This document shows positions 49,432 to 62,654 of a stretch of 64,000 nt of DNA, in pieces (within the stretch, counting starts at the first letter, position 1; the number at the start of each line of letters is the position of its first letter). The stretch is from Adiantum capillus-veneris (lineage: Eukaryota; Streptophyta; Polypodiopsida; Polypodiales; Pteridaceae). The translations under genes and the position numbers were made by a program. Under the pieces are notes generated by a model. That model was not told the origin of the DNA. It did not search any database and saw only the letters and a program-made list of their open reading frames with translations. The stretch covers positions 54,498,647-54,562,646 of the forward strand of contig CM043942.1 of assembly GCA_014529385.2 (NCBI GenBank). The letters are read 5' to 3'.

Positions 49432-49545
49432 TGTCCGGGCTAGACAGTGTGGATAGGGATCCGTCTAGGGCAAGGGGCTAGGAGCCCGCCTATATAATGG
49501 GGGGTTGGGAGGAGGATCTCAGGTCTAGCTTCCCTAGTTCTTACA
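49432..49545 (+). repeat. 3' LTR of the Gypsy element
   Basis: 114 bp, starts TGTCCGGGCTAG and ends TTCTTACA (TG...CA ends). Matches the 5' LTR with a few differences and small indels. Confidence 0.88.
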
Positions 49546-52500
49546 AAAGCACATTAACATTGATGGCAACCTAAGTGAACCCTATGGTTATTCACATCAA
49601 CTTAAGCAAACAAGATGATAACTCTAAATATTTAAATGAAAACACTAATGAAAATTCATTAGTTTGCATCATTCAAACTCAAAGTGAAGTCATATTTCAA
49701 TATTAATTTAAATTTAGAAGCAAAAATTGGTTGTTTGAAAGTCTTTAAAGAAAGTTTTTAAGTTGAAATCAATGATTATAAAAATGGCATATGCATTTTT
49801 AGATCAAGCATTGAGCTAGGAGATGAATATTTAATTGCTATTAATACAAAAAATTTAGTTTGTTATATCTATGGTGTTGTCAAGGACATTTTCTTATATG
49901 TGCGTGTTCACAAATTAATTAAAAATTTGTCGTGATTTCGGAGTTGTGAGCATTATTGCAAAGTTGATAAAGTAAGGAAAGAAAATTTGTTCAACATGTT
50001 CAAAAACATCTCTAGAAGTAATGATTGTGACAATGTTTAGCAATATATTAAACATTTTGACCTAGAGGGCCGTTGTGCTTTTGGACTATGCTTGAGGGCA
50101 ACCAACTTTCAAGATGGGCGCAAAGATTAAAGCATCCTTTGGTTCTAAACTGATGCTACACACTTCTTGGAATGAGCTAATAATTTATGACAGCTATTCT
50201 AGGTTGGTCAATTAGAGTTTCCACAGATCAGATTAAAGATTTCATGTATCAAATCAGGCAAAGACTGAAATTGGAATATACACTGGAATGAAATGCCAAG
50301 ACTGGAATTGAAATGAAATGCAAAGACTAGGACTGAAATATAGACTAGACAAGAATCTAGAACTAGTATATATTCAGATTAGTGTAAGCAAAGTACAACA
50401 GTATGAGCCAAGTCTGCTCATGGGCTTAATGATTAAGGTTATAAAAGTACAAGAGCAGGAAGAGATCTAAGACACTAAGTAGTGATAGTGAAACAATTTT
50501 TCAAAGGAGAAGTCCCTGCAAAATGATTAGTGGGTCCTATTTATAGCCGTCAGATTGGGTCTCTGATCGATTGTCCATTGCATCATTTACTGCAATAACT
50601 AGCCTTGAAACTTAATAGCCCAACCACCAGTCTAAATCCTTAATTGGTCCCATCGTCTACTACATTTTCTTCCCCCTTTTCTTTGAATTTTGGAATATTT
50701 ACAAAATTTTAGCAATCCTCGATGATGAGTTAAGCAATGTTAGTCCACCAAACCATTTTTCATTTATCTAGAACCTTCTTCCTGGGAGGCCTACAAGGAA
50801 CTCGTCCATTAAGCCTTCAATCTAGTTGCTTGGTAAGTGTGACTTGTGTGGACCTCTTCTTGTCCTAGTGTCCCTCATTCTTCTCTAGTTAAGGGTGGTT
50901 TTTGCATCTCTGCCCCAATCTCCATCATTGAGGTGACTGTCTCGGCTCGTACTTCCTCTTTGATTAACCATGCTATCATAGGCTCTCTCATTTGGCCCGA
51001 AGTTCTATTCTGTTTTAGGTATTGTTCCCATAATGACTTCTAAGATCGAATATCCCTAGTATTTTGGCTATTCAATCTCTTATGGGGTCATCATAACAAA
51101 ATTATTGTTATAACAATCCCTAAAGAGGTGGATAGGAAGTTCTATTAAGCCCTTCTCCTTGATCTTGAAAATATACATGATTTTCAAGGATGTTAGCTGT
51201 CGCGGTTTGGCATGAGCAATCCAAATCAAGTTCGTAACATTAGTGTCTTCTTACAATAAACTCCAAGCCCTGGGTTGTCGGTAGGTATAAGCTTTAGAGG
51301 TTTGGTTTCTATCAAGTCATATCCTTCTAACTCTTACATTGGTGGTTCTTTCTTCACAATAATTTTGGAATATCCTTCTACCTCTAACATTGGTGGTTCT
51401 TCCTTCACAGCGATGTCTGGAATCACAATATCAACTTCCAATCCCCATTTCTCTACGGTGTCAGGAATTTTTTATTTTGCCCGTTTCGGTCCACGTAGAA
51501 GGTATCTTGCTTGTTTCTGTCTAACCTCCTCTTCAAACTCAACAATATGGTCATCTACCCTTACGACATATTCCTCCATTAGGATCCACATAAATTTGGG
51601 CCCCATGCTTGTTAGTCTTATAAAAGGTCAGAATGTTCTTGAACCTGAGTGAGGTTTCAGTCCTCAATTGGGTTGAAATTGAAGACATCTTGGAACTTGA
51701 GCTGGAGAAAGTGTCTAGATTTGTTTCTCTATAGTCATTAAAGGTCTCCCCTAGTTTATCGATGAATGCCCTTCTCAAATTTTCTACCAAAGTGCCGAGA
51801 TCACCTAACACCTACCAAATCTCAAGCTCATAAATGAACACAAGGAATTGACAAAACTGATACTTCAAACTTGGAAAGATGCTTTTTGGTTCAGACATAG
51901 TGCTTTCACCATTGTGGCTTGCCCTTTTCTGACAAGACGTGGTTTCTTGCACACCAATACTTCAAACCATATGCGATTTCACAATTGTTAATCTAAAGTC
52001 ATAAAGTATTTGATAATTCCTAGCACTAATCACTAGATTCACCCAATGAGCCAAAATCCAATAATTGTGTACAAGCTATCTTAGGCATGCCAAAGACGGC
52101 TTCACCCTTTTTGAGAGATGAAATCAATCTTTTAGCACTTGAATGGGGTTCCTATGATCAAAAAGCTAATCTTGGTGCCAAGATAAAAAAATCACCCTTT
52201 TGATAAACTTTTTATCTTCATTGCATCGAAGATAAAACTTCACTATTTCAAGAGATTTTTGTCTAACATGATTTACTTGGGTTTTCACATGTAATTTCAA
52301 GTCTCTCCACTCAATTTCACAAAGTTTTGATTGTATGTAAGTGTTTTATCACCCCTTTTGTCCATTTTTGGAGGTTTCCAACTCTTTTGGTGTTTCCAGT
52401 CTTTGCACAGCTTCAAAGTTGTTAAAACTTGCTCAAAAGCTCTATAATGTTCAAGTGAGGCTTCGCCAATGAAAATTTTGCCAATATCACCCATTTGGTA

Positions 52501-55500
52501 GAGAATATATGTTAGGCACATCGAAGATAAAATTCTCCAAAATTTTAACTTTTTGCAAATCCTGTTTCATAGTTTGGTTTTCCCTAATGTTTAAAGCCTA
52601 CACATGCTCTAGTTTCAATGTTTGACCAAAAAAAGTCTTTACTTTTCTCAATTCCTCACAAATTAATTATGTGACTATCACGCGAGTGCAGCATAAGGGA
52701 TCATTAAATTTTATTTTTTCTCACATTTTCACATACAAAGTGTACCGTGAAATGGAATTGGAAAAAATATTTATAGGTTGAATAGGAAAAAGTGTAATTT
52801 ATTTGTTGAAAATTCACAGATAAGGAGTTTTAAAAATAGTGTTTGAACGCACGTGATATACACAATTTGTACATAGTGACCCCCTCAAGGAACACTTCCA
52901 TCGAACCATGGCCATAACCTTAATTAAGCTTGTCATTACGCTCTCCCACTTCTCTCTCCTAACATTCAAGCTTTCCATAGCTTGAATTTCCTTCATGTCC
53001 TTCCTCCTCTCATTTCACGCAACGATTTGGTGGCCTTCAAGAGAAGTGAAGAAGTAGAGAGAGAGCCGTCTACAGCAAGCATACACTTCACATACTCTTC
53101 CAAAATCAAGGAGAAGACAAACCGCATACACCAAGGTAAGTTTTTGCATATTGTCTTCACAATTGAGCTATTTCCCATTTTAAATCAAATTGTACTTAAG
53201 CTTTTGAGTTTCTTAAGCAAGATTCCTCCTTGTGTGGATGAATAATTTGCTAAATAACCATGTTGCTAACCCCCACTAAGCCAATATAATTTCAAGTTCC
53301 GTTCTTAAGATTACCAGACTAATATGCCATAGAGAGAGTAAAAAGCACTCTCTTTAACCATAGGTGACTGGAGATCCTACTTAATTTCAATAGCATGCAT
53401 GTCGGGGGATGATTAATACCTATATGTACACCTAAACCCCCGCAAGAAATTCTTTCAATTTTTTAAAGATACACAAGATAATTGCCACCAAATTAAGGCC
53501 AATTAAGTTTTGGAAATCTTTGGAATTTACCATACTATTCAAAGTGGAATTATAAAAAGAAATTCTCTTATGAAAGGATTATAAGTTTTTCTTTAAATTT
53601 GCAATCAAGATAATTAAGGGATTAGGATTTTTCTTCTTTTAAGGGAAAAAGAGCATGTGTGTAAGATTTGTTTAGTGATACAACTAAGTTAAAAATAATT
53701 CTCTCAAGAAGAGTTAAGTTTCGAAGGTAGCTTTATCATAATCCAAGGAGTTTTATTTTGAAAGAGGAAACTCATTCCACTTGAAGTTATTCCCCTCCTA
53801 TTCAATCAGAAAACCCCAAAACCATAATCCTCTTCTAGCTACGTGACTAATCCTCTCCACAGCAACAAAGGCAAACCTAAATCCCATCATACAAAAAGGA
53901 CTTGTAAATTTTCACAACATAAACATTTTTCCACCTACACAAGCACACCCACTTCTAGGAATGTCATGTTTTTTTAGAAACACTATCACTCATAAACGAG
54001 TCCTATTCATGTATAAACACTCATCATCTCTTGCATAATCTCTCAAAGAACGTTTAAGATTAATTGCGTTTAGAGTTAAATCCATGCATTCTAAAGAGAG
54101 AAGCGACAACTCAAGAAATAACAGTGTAGAGTGCATATGCATCGCTCATCTCAAGTTTGTTTGCTTCAAGTTTGCTTTCTTTCAAGTTTGTTTTGCGATT
54201 GGGAAGGGGGGAGTAAGGGGATAGCTTCACAGAAGTGATGACTGTGTTGCTTGAACATAAAACTCCCACGGATTCCATGGAGATGCCCCATGGATTACAA
54301 ATGATGCAAGAGAAACCCAATGGGATTCGTCCAAGATGGGATTGACTTGAAACTTACGTCGAGACAAAACCTTCACTCTCAAGAGACTTGTTGCTTCTTT
54401 TTAAGGTCTTGTTTGAATAGACATTAAAAGGATATAGGAACTAACGGATTTCAATGCAAAGAATCTAGTATAAATTTCAACCTAGGATTATGAATTTACC
54501 GAGAAGAAGAGAGGTGGATAGCCCTTGCATAACATAAGAGTCTAAATTGTCTTAACTATTTGAAAGAAAGGCCGACGCAGGTGTTTACCTATGGGTTACA
54601 ACGGGGGATGGTCCTTTTCGGCTAGGACTGAGAACCGTTGGTATATATTTTGAGCTCAAGATCATTCACTGCCCTAGAAATGGGGAATGAATGGGAGTGA
54701 GTCCCGACCGGCGGGTGATAGCGACCCGCGGATACGTCTGGAAATCGGCCTAGTCTGAGTAGGCCTGATGCCGACAGGAAAAGGAGGAAGATGGATCCTT
54801 GAGGGACTGGATAAAGAAAGAAGGAAAGGATCCTGGGAATGGATCGGATAAGGAAGGGAGTTGTGAGTAATTAAAGAACAATTGTTTTCAAATTGTTTGG
54901 TACAAATGAACCTTGGAAAGGCTAGGAACCTAAATGGGCTATCCCGTACTTGTTCACATCAGTCGTACAGTACTCTACTTCCGGACATTTTTTTAAAAGA
55001 AACCTAAAGTAGATTGTTAAAAGGCCTTTCCCAAACAAAAGAACCAAATGGGAATTGTGTGAAGGTGCTGCCTCAACATGTGGCAGAGGAGATAGGATAT
55101 CCTAGTCCTGGGACGAGGATCGGGATATGCCTAGGAGAGTACATGTGAATGCTTGAAGAATAACTAGATATCTTTAATATTATTAAAGAAATAAGGAATA
55201 AAAATATTCAAGGGAGTAAGAATAAAGTTGGGAACAACCTGATAAATGCACACTTGCAAGGGTATGCAACAGTTTTCATGTTGCTTTCAAATGCTTAAAA
55301 TGTATTCTTTGATCGACATGACTGGAATATTGGTTTCTAGTATCATAGTACTACCTTCAAAAGGTGCATTTATCAAACGATTCAGTGGGAGGTGGATTTT
55401 GGAGGGTTAATTTGTTGGCCGGAAAGTTGAACCCAATTTTATGTTGTCTGGTAAGTTGAGTCAAGTTGAGGGAAGGGAAATCTAATTTATGGAGTGCGAA

Positions 55501-55900
55501 TTCAAACTAGGGAACGAAGGGTTTCGTATAGCTAGTAATTACACTCATCTTAGGAGAATGCTTTGATGGCTGTGCTCCGTCCTAATCGGGAAAAAAACAT
55601 CAGTGGCCTTGAACCAAGGATGAATTAGAGAACTCCCACCAGTGGACCCTGGAAGGCTGATGTTCTAATTTAGTCTGATGACTTTGAATGGTGAGTGGAA
55701 CCGATAAGGAAAGGTGTTTTGGGCTAAGGAACCCCAAAGGAGAGAAGTGAATGTTAACACCCCCTTGAGTTGGCATTGAAGAGCAAGAGGAGTCCTGTCT
55801 TGGTGTCGGTCTCAAGTGGGACGGATGTCAGGAATCGCAGTGAAGTTGAGGAACGGCATTGTAGTTGGCGGTACCTAGCATGACCCTCACAGATTCAAAT
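49546..55900. other. AT-rich nuclear DNA without recognised gene
   Basis: No intact gene. Weak coding-like frames: a 125-codon frame at 51275-51652 rich in Ser/Thr and, opposite it, 51551-51811 (ENLRRAFIDKLGETFNDYRE). 54590-54820 is GC-richer with an inverted word GCGGGT...ACCCGC. Probably old transposon debris. No RNA gene found. Confidence 0.4.
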
Positions 55901-56178
55901 GTTTGTTGTTTTAAAATTTATTTCCATTGCACTATCAAGGGAAATCTACATGGTTATAAGGCCATATGTTACTCTATGAGCTTAAGGGATTTTCATTTTA
56001 TAGTATCAACACCCTATGAACATAACACAATACATTGGCTTATGTTCTTCCACAAGATACTTACTAATGGTGTCCAAGAATAGGTGTCCTAAGATCCTAA
56101 GTTTTCAACTAGGCACTTAAGATCCCTATATAAATAGCTTCAATCAAAACCATGGGCCTTTCATGACAAATAACTTTA

Positions 56179-56389
56179 TTTTTGACATTCTTAAAGTGCC
56201 TTTATGGTATTTAGAAGTGGAAGCTTATGGCCATAGGATCATAGGGATTTTTGACATTCTTAAAGTGCCTTTATGTTATTTAGAAATGGAATCTTATGGC
56301 CATAGGGATTTTTGACATTCTTAAAGTGCGTTTATGTTATTTAGAAATGGAACCTTATGTCCATAGGGTCATATAGGGATTTGTTTGAT
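56179..56389. repeat. Three short tandem repeats (61-69 bp) with a palindromic word
   Basis: TTTTTGACATTCTTAAAGTG starts at 56179, 56248 and 56309. Each unit ends with TTATGGCCATAGG or a variant; the core TATGGCCATA is a perfect palindrome at 56226-56235 and 56295-56304. Related words recur throughout 55960-57880. Confidence 0.8.
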
Positions 56390-58270
56390 CTTTGGCCACA
56401 CTTTAACAAAGTGTGGCCATATGAAGCCATACTATTAGCACTGTATGATCCCACATATGGGCCACACTAGTTTCTCCATAAAAAACTCTACGACCATAAA
56501 GCCAAAGACCAGGATCTCATCTTCTACAATAATTTTATTAATTATAGTCATAGAAAGCAGCGTAATTTGCACCTATGGCATCAACATCCTATGACCACAA
56601 GGCCATAAGTTGACCTATGTTATTTCAAAAATCACTTACCATGTGTGGCTTGAGATTAGAAGCTATTAGTCTTTACATCATGGGAGCTTAGTTCTAAGCT
56701 ACATAATGAAAAGCACAAGCCTCTTAGTTTCAAACTACAAAGAAAAGTATAACTCTCTTAGGCCACAATAAGTCTCCATCTATTGACAGCTATAAAGGAA
56801 GACCTTAGCCTTCCAAGAAAAAAGAAAAATATTTGAGAATTTTACAGAGTATTTATGTCATTTGGAATTAGATAACCCTATGATCCTAGGTCCATAGAAA
56901 GACAACATATCCACACCATATGGTATCATAACCCTATGAGCTGGAGGCCACAAGACAAAAATGTGCTCTAACTAGAACTCACTATAGAAGGTATCCCATG
57001 ACCTCAAAGACAAGTCTTATATGTAGATTGTGCTCTATTGTTTGTTAAACACATTTTGATTTGATGTGAGCTTAACTAAAACTATTGAATTGATTTTTGT
57101 TGTCATTTGAGGGCATATTTAAAAAAATATTTTGCTATTATAATGTTATAAATTATAAGAGTTTCTTCTATAGTTAAGTATCTCATTCAAAATAGAACAA
57201 TGATTTGATCATCTATCGACTTCTTTCAAGCAAAAGAAAAAATATCATTTAAGAAATAGCTCCAAAAAATCATTAAATTTGGGATTTTTGGATTGATGAA
57301 GTGCATCCTATGTGAGCAGACACCTTTCACTTAAGTAACATTGCGCATATAATTGTTTGATGCTTTTATCATATTCTTCTTAGTAATTATCTTTTTTGAG
57401 GTGATAAAAACTATCAAAATGATGTCGACAATTGATAGTGCTACAAAAATGGTGTTTGCTGAGCTCCCTCTATCTTGAGGATACTATACTCCTTGCACTT
57501 AGTACTTTTTTGTACATGATATAAAGACTATAAATTTTATAAAATTATTTGTTCGCAATCTTTGTGTACAATTCATATATACATATTTTTTGTAATCAAT
57601 TCATATGCTTCTTATTAGTCACATCAATGGTGTTTTTAAACATCTTCTTTGTTGAGACACCATCTCTAGAGCTTTATTGAGGATTTAAATCATGTATTGA
57701 AGTTTTCAGGAGCATGTTTAGTTAAAGGCTTTATTGAAGTTTTAAATCATATATTGATGAAAATGTGGCATGTTAATATGGATTCTTTGGCACAAACATA
57801 TGTTCTTTGACACTAAATGGTATTATAGGTGCCATAGATGACAAGTTATGGTCTTAGGGCCATAGGCTACTCCACAATATTCTTTAGGTTTTTTAATTAT
57901 CAAATGTTAATTTGAAGGTTGTGCATATTATAGTGTAGTTGAAACTTGATACTGTTTTAAAGTTTAGACTAGTTGTTTTCTCCTACTTGCAATTAAAATG
58001 ACAAATTTTATGAGAAGAGTTGTTGGTGCTCTTGGTGTCTAGATATTTTATTTTTTGTTGTCATAATTAAAGCTTAAGTTGTTTAGTAGTCACATTAGTT
58101 GGTGTGTTTTGACACCTTATCTTTTTTAGAATCCATTTTTATGAGCTTTGATTGATGTTTTAAAGCATTTCTTTGATATGAGTCCTTTTGCATCTATATC
58201 ATAAGTTCTCCTACAAAAGCCAATATAGAAAGATCAATTTGGGTGCTAGAATCATGATATCTTATCTAAC
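56390..58270. other. AT-rich nuclear DNA with scattered GGCCATA words
   Basis: No gene recognised. Variants of the word AGGCCATA or GGTCCATAGG appear at about 56409, 56607, 56888 and 57860. Confidence 0.4.
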
Positions 58271-58582
58271 TTAAGGAAAATTTAAGATTAGAAATAGTAG
58301 AATAGCAAGGTCCTTACACATCAATTTAGCATTTGGAAAACGAGATTTTCCTATTTCATCTAAAATGGTGCTACCTTGATATTGTTTATCCCGTGGGTCT
58401 CTTATGACATGAACTTCTATGGTTTCAAGACCTAAGAAATCATAGATCTTAGATGCTTGTCTATATCTATGTGGATTTTGGTCATAATATATACTTGTAT
58501 AATCACAATGTTGAAGCCTGACTTTTGAGATGGGTGAGAGTTTGGCTTTGGACAGATTTTTGGGTTCACGCAGTAATGTCAT
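58271..58582 (-). CDS. Unrecognised ORF, 103 residues
   Basis: ATG 58582 to the stop at 58271: KLSPISKVRLQHCDYTSIYY, then ASKIYDFLGLETIEVHVIRD and a hydrophobic end. Looks coding in composition within AT-rich DNA, but no family recognised; may be a retroelement fragment. Confidence 0.2.
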   Translation of the reverse strand: MTLLREPKNLSKAKLSPISKVRLQHCDYTSIYYDQNPHRYRQASKIYDFLGLETIEVHVIRDPRDKQYQGSTILDEIGKSRFPNAKLMCKDLAILLFLILNFP

Positions 58583-60066
58583 TTAGCTCTAGAGAGGATG
58601 GGCTATGATAGATTCTTTCTTCAAAGATAAACCATCATTCATGATCTATCATTGGGTATAATTCTATGAGATGGTATGTAGACCTCTCAAACACTGATCA
58701 AATCTTTTTGTACAATTTCCCTTCTTGATCTACATAATGTGTATAGGAGTTATGTATGCCATACAATGCTAGTAGCATTCACTTTGATATATCCCTTAGA
58801 ATCATAAATGATTGCACACTACTTGCTATGGATTAGGATCATTTGAAAGACTAGAACTCTTTTTGACCACCTTAGACTCATAAATGATTTCACACTACTC
58901 ATTGTGGATATAGGATCATTTGAGAGCCTAGCACTATTTTTGACCTCCAGTGATAACTAAAGAGTCTAACTAAATTCATGCATGAATTTTTTGTTTAAGG
59001 GCTCCAACTTAAGCTGTTCAGGTGCCTGTGCATCTTCATCTAGATTTTGAACTTGAAGTGTTTTTACTTGTGTTTCTAATCATGCTAATGCAAGAACATT
59101 TGATTGCACCAAAAATGGTAAGCTAGATGCACTTACATCAAAATTTGCCTTTCCCATTTACTCATGTTGTGCTTTGTCTTTACTGTGGTCCTATTGTATG
59201 GATTCTTGGGACAATCCTCTAGAAAATGTCCACCAATTATTCCACAATCTGAGTAGTACACCATTACGGGTGGTACTTCAATTATCTTGTCCATCTCAAG
59301 ATCTTGCTGAGAAGTTGTTGCTTCTACGTTGGCTAAGTTGTCGCCATCCTCTTTCAAAACACTTAGTAGCATGTTGTAGACTGCTCCATCTTGACCTCTA
59401 TACTCTATTTGGCTTGGTTATTTGATAAGATTGACTTCTATTGGCTAGTGTATTGGGTCTTCCAATTGTGGCTCTCCATTGTAGACTCGACCAGTGTAGT
59501 CCATTTATAATGATCATGATTACATATGCACCAATTGTATGGTCTGTTGGCTTGTGCAAATGTTTGGATAACCACTTTGGTCAATTTTGCAAACTTCTAT
59601 CTCTGCACCTCATCTTTGAGGTTGCAATACGTGGCTCCACTAAAATTTGTAAACATCTAGGAGTTCTCTTTATCTAGCTTCACTCTAATCAATAGGATCT
59701 TGGCTCCTTTGCTACTTTTATTGCTCATCAAATACCTATGGCCTTGTAAATCAGCATAAGAAACCTTGTCTTTACTATAGCCATGGAGCTGTAAGATTTG
59801 CTCTATTGTGCTATGCTCCATGCTATTGTTGCTAATTGTTTTTGATACGATTGAACTCTTAATTCAACTCAAGTCCATGTTGGCTCAATCTATATCACTT
59901 CCTCGTAGCAAAGTCTCATGTTGTCCAATGGGATTTTCCTGCTTTGGATTTTCCAATTTTTGGCCGACACTCTTACTTCTAACTTCTAGCATTCTTTGAT
60001 TGAACTGCAGCAACACGTTCCAAAATTGGCTAGAATACTGATGATTTCCACAAAAGGGGTTAGGAC
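58583..60066. other. Nuclear spacer around a gag-like fragment
   Basis: No intact gene. Frames at 59441-59677 and 59808-59999 are not recognised. Contains the zinc-knuckle fragment listed separately. Confidence 0.4.
59133..59372 (-). pseudogene. Retroelement gag fragment with zinc-knuckle-like motif
   Basis: The frame has YYSDCGIIGGHFLEDCPKNP, a CCHC zinc knuckle (C-x2-C-x4-H-x4-C) in which the first Cys has become Ser and one extra residue lies before His. The preceding part is acidic and polar. The form CG..GH...CP.NP is common in plant retroelement gag proteins. No other domains around it. Confidence 0.45.
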
Positions 60067-60480
60067 ACAATTGGGAGGATTTTCTAACTTTCTAGGCCAA
60101 AATTTGAGCTCTCTTGAGTTTTACAACTCGAATTTTGCTCATTTTTTCCAAAAGCGGCTCAATTATTGATTTTGGCTTGTGACATTTAAAGCCTTAATTG
60201 CAGGGTGTTACTGATAATTGATTTTGAATTGGATCTTGTTGTGATTGTTTTCTAGCTGGTCACTTTTTGGCGTATTTTGGGAGGATTTTCTAACTTTCTA
60301 GGCCAAAATTTGAGCTCTCTTGAGTTTTACAACTCGAATTTTGCCCATTTTTTCCAAAAGCGGCTCAATTAGTGATTTTGGCTTGTGACATTAGCCTTAA
60401 TTGCAGGGTGTTACTGATAATTGATTTTGAATTGGATCTTGTTGTGATTGTTTTCTAGCTGATCACTTTTTGGCGTATTT
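60067..60480. repeat. Tandem duplication of about 206 bp
   Basis: TTGGGAGGATTTTCTAACTT recurs 206 bp apart (60071 and 60277), and the following 200 bp match nearly base for base, including AAAAGCGGCTCAATTA and TTGCAGGGTGTTACTGATAA. Minor differences: a 5-base deletion in the second copy near 60392. Non-coding. Confidence 0.9.
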
Positions 60481-61326
60481 TGCAAGATCACTTTGTTTCA
60501 GGCAGACTTGATTTGCTTTCTTTTTCGACAACTTTTACATTTTTCTACCTCATTACCACACGGCTTTGTCTTGGCTTTGATTCAATTTTTTTCTCTCTTT
60601 TTTTGGACTAAAACTCGGTCTGCTCTTGATGTGATACATCTGCAAATTTTTTCTTGACACATCTCTCTCTTTGTTTATATTTTTCTAATTATTTGATACT
60701 TTTGAAAATTTTATGATTTTTTAAAGATTTTTAGTTTTTTTAATGTTTTTTAGTTTTTGTGTGATTTATTATGATTTTTTTAATTTTTTAACTTTTTAAT
60801 GAATTTTCAGGATCTTTTACGTATTCATGTGATTTTAAGATTGTTTTAGGAAACTTTTTAGTGATTTTTCCATTTTTTAAAACTTGTTTATGATTTTCTA
60901 TTTTTTGAATTTTCTTCTACTTTTTTGATTTTTAAAAAATTTTTAACGTTTTTTCTAATTTATATTTGAAAATTTTTAAAAGTTCCTTTATATTTAATTT
61001 GTTTTTCTTTCTATTTTTCTTTTATTAATTGATTTTTTTTGGGAACATTTTAATGATTTTTTGATTTTTTAATTAATTGTTTTGTGAGTTTTTATTATTT
61101 TTGGCATTTATTTGACTTTTTAAAAGTAAAACAGAATTTTCTAACAAATTAGATCAAAATAAATAAAAAATTAAACAAAAGTTTATTACCTGTGGACGTG
61201 TTGCCTTGAAGGCGGTATAGAGGAAGCGACAAAGGCAAGGGGGTAAGAGAGACAAGTCACGAGGAAACGTGCTATCCCATCCCCTCTCCCACCAAGTTGT
61301 TGATTTTTTGCGATGAGTGTGTACGC
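60481..61326. other. T-rich nuclear DNA
   Basis: Strongly T-rich on the plus strand (TTTTTAGTTTTTTTAATG words). No frame, no gene. Confidence 0.5.
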
Positions 61327-62620
<1,294 letters not shown>

Positions 62621-62654
62621 GGTCAAATATGACCTATGGGACCAAATGAACATG

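Larger units (their letters stand above)
43998..49545 (+). mobile_element. Ty3/Gypsy LTR retrotransposon, decayed
   Basis: Complete by layout: 5' LTR, initiator-Met primer site, gag, protease, reverse transcriptase, RNase H, integrase, chromodomain-like tail, polypurine tract and 3' LTR, all on the plus strand. The order RT-RH-IN is that of Metaviridae. The two LTRs are about 113 bp and similar but not identical, so the insertion is not recent. Many stops and frameshifts interrupt the coding part. No clear target-site duplication was seen (GGCC before, AAAAG after). Confidence 0.92.
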
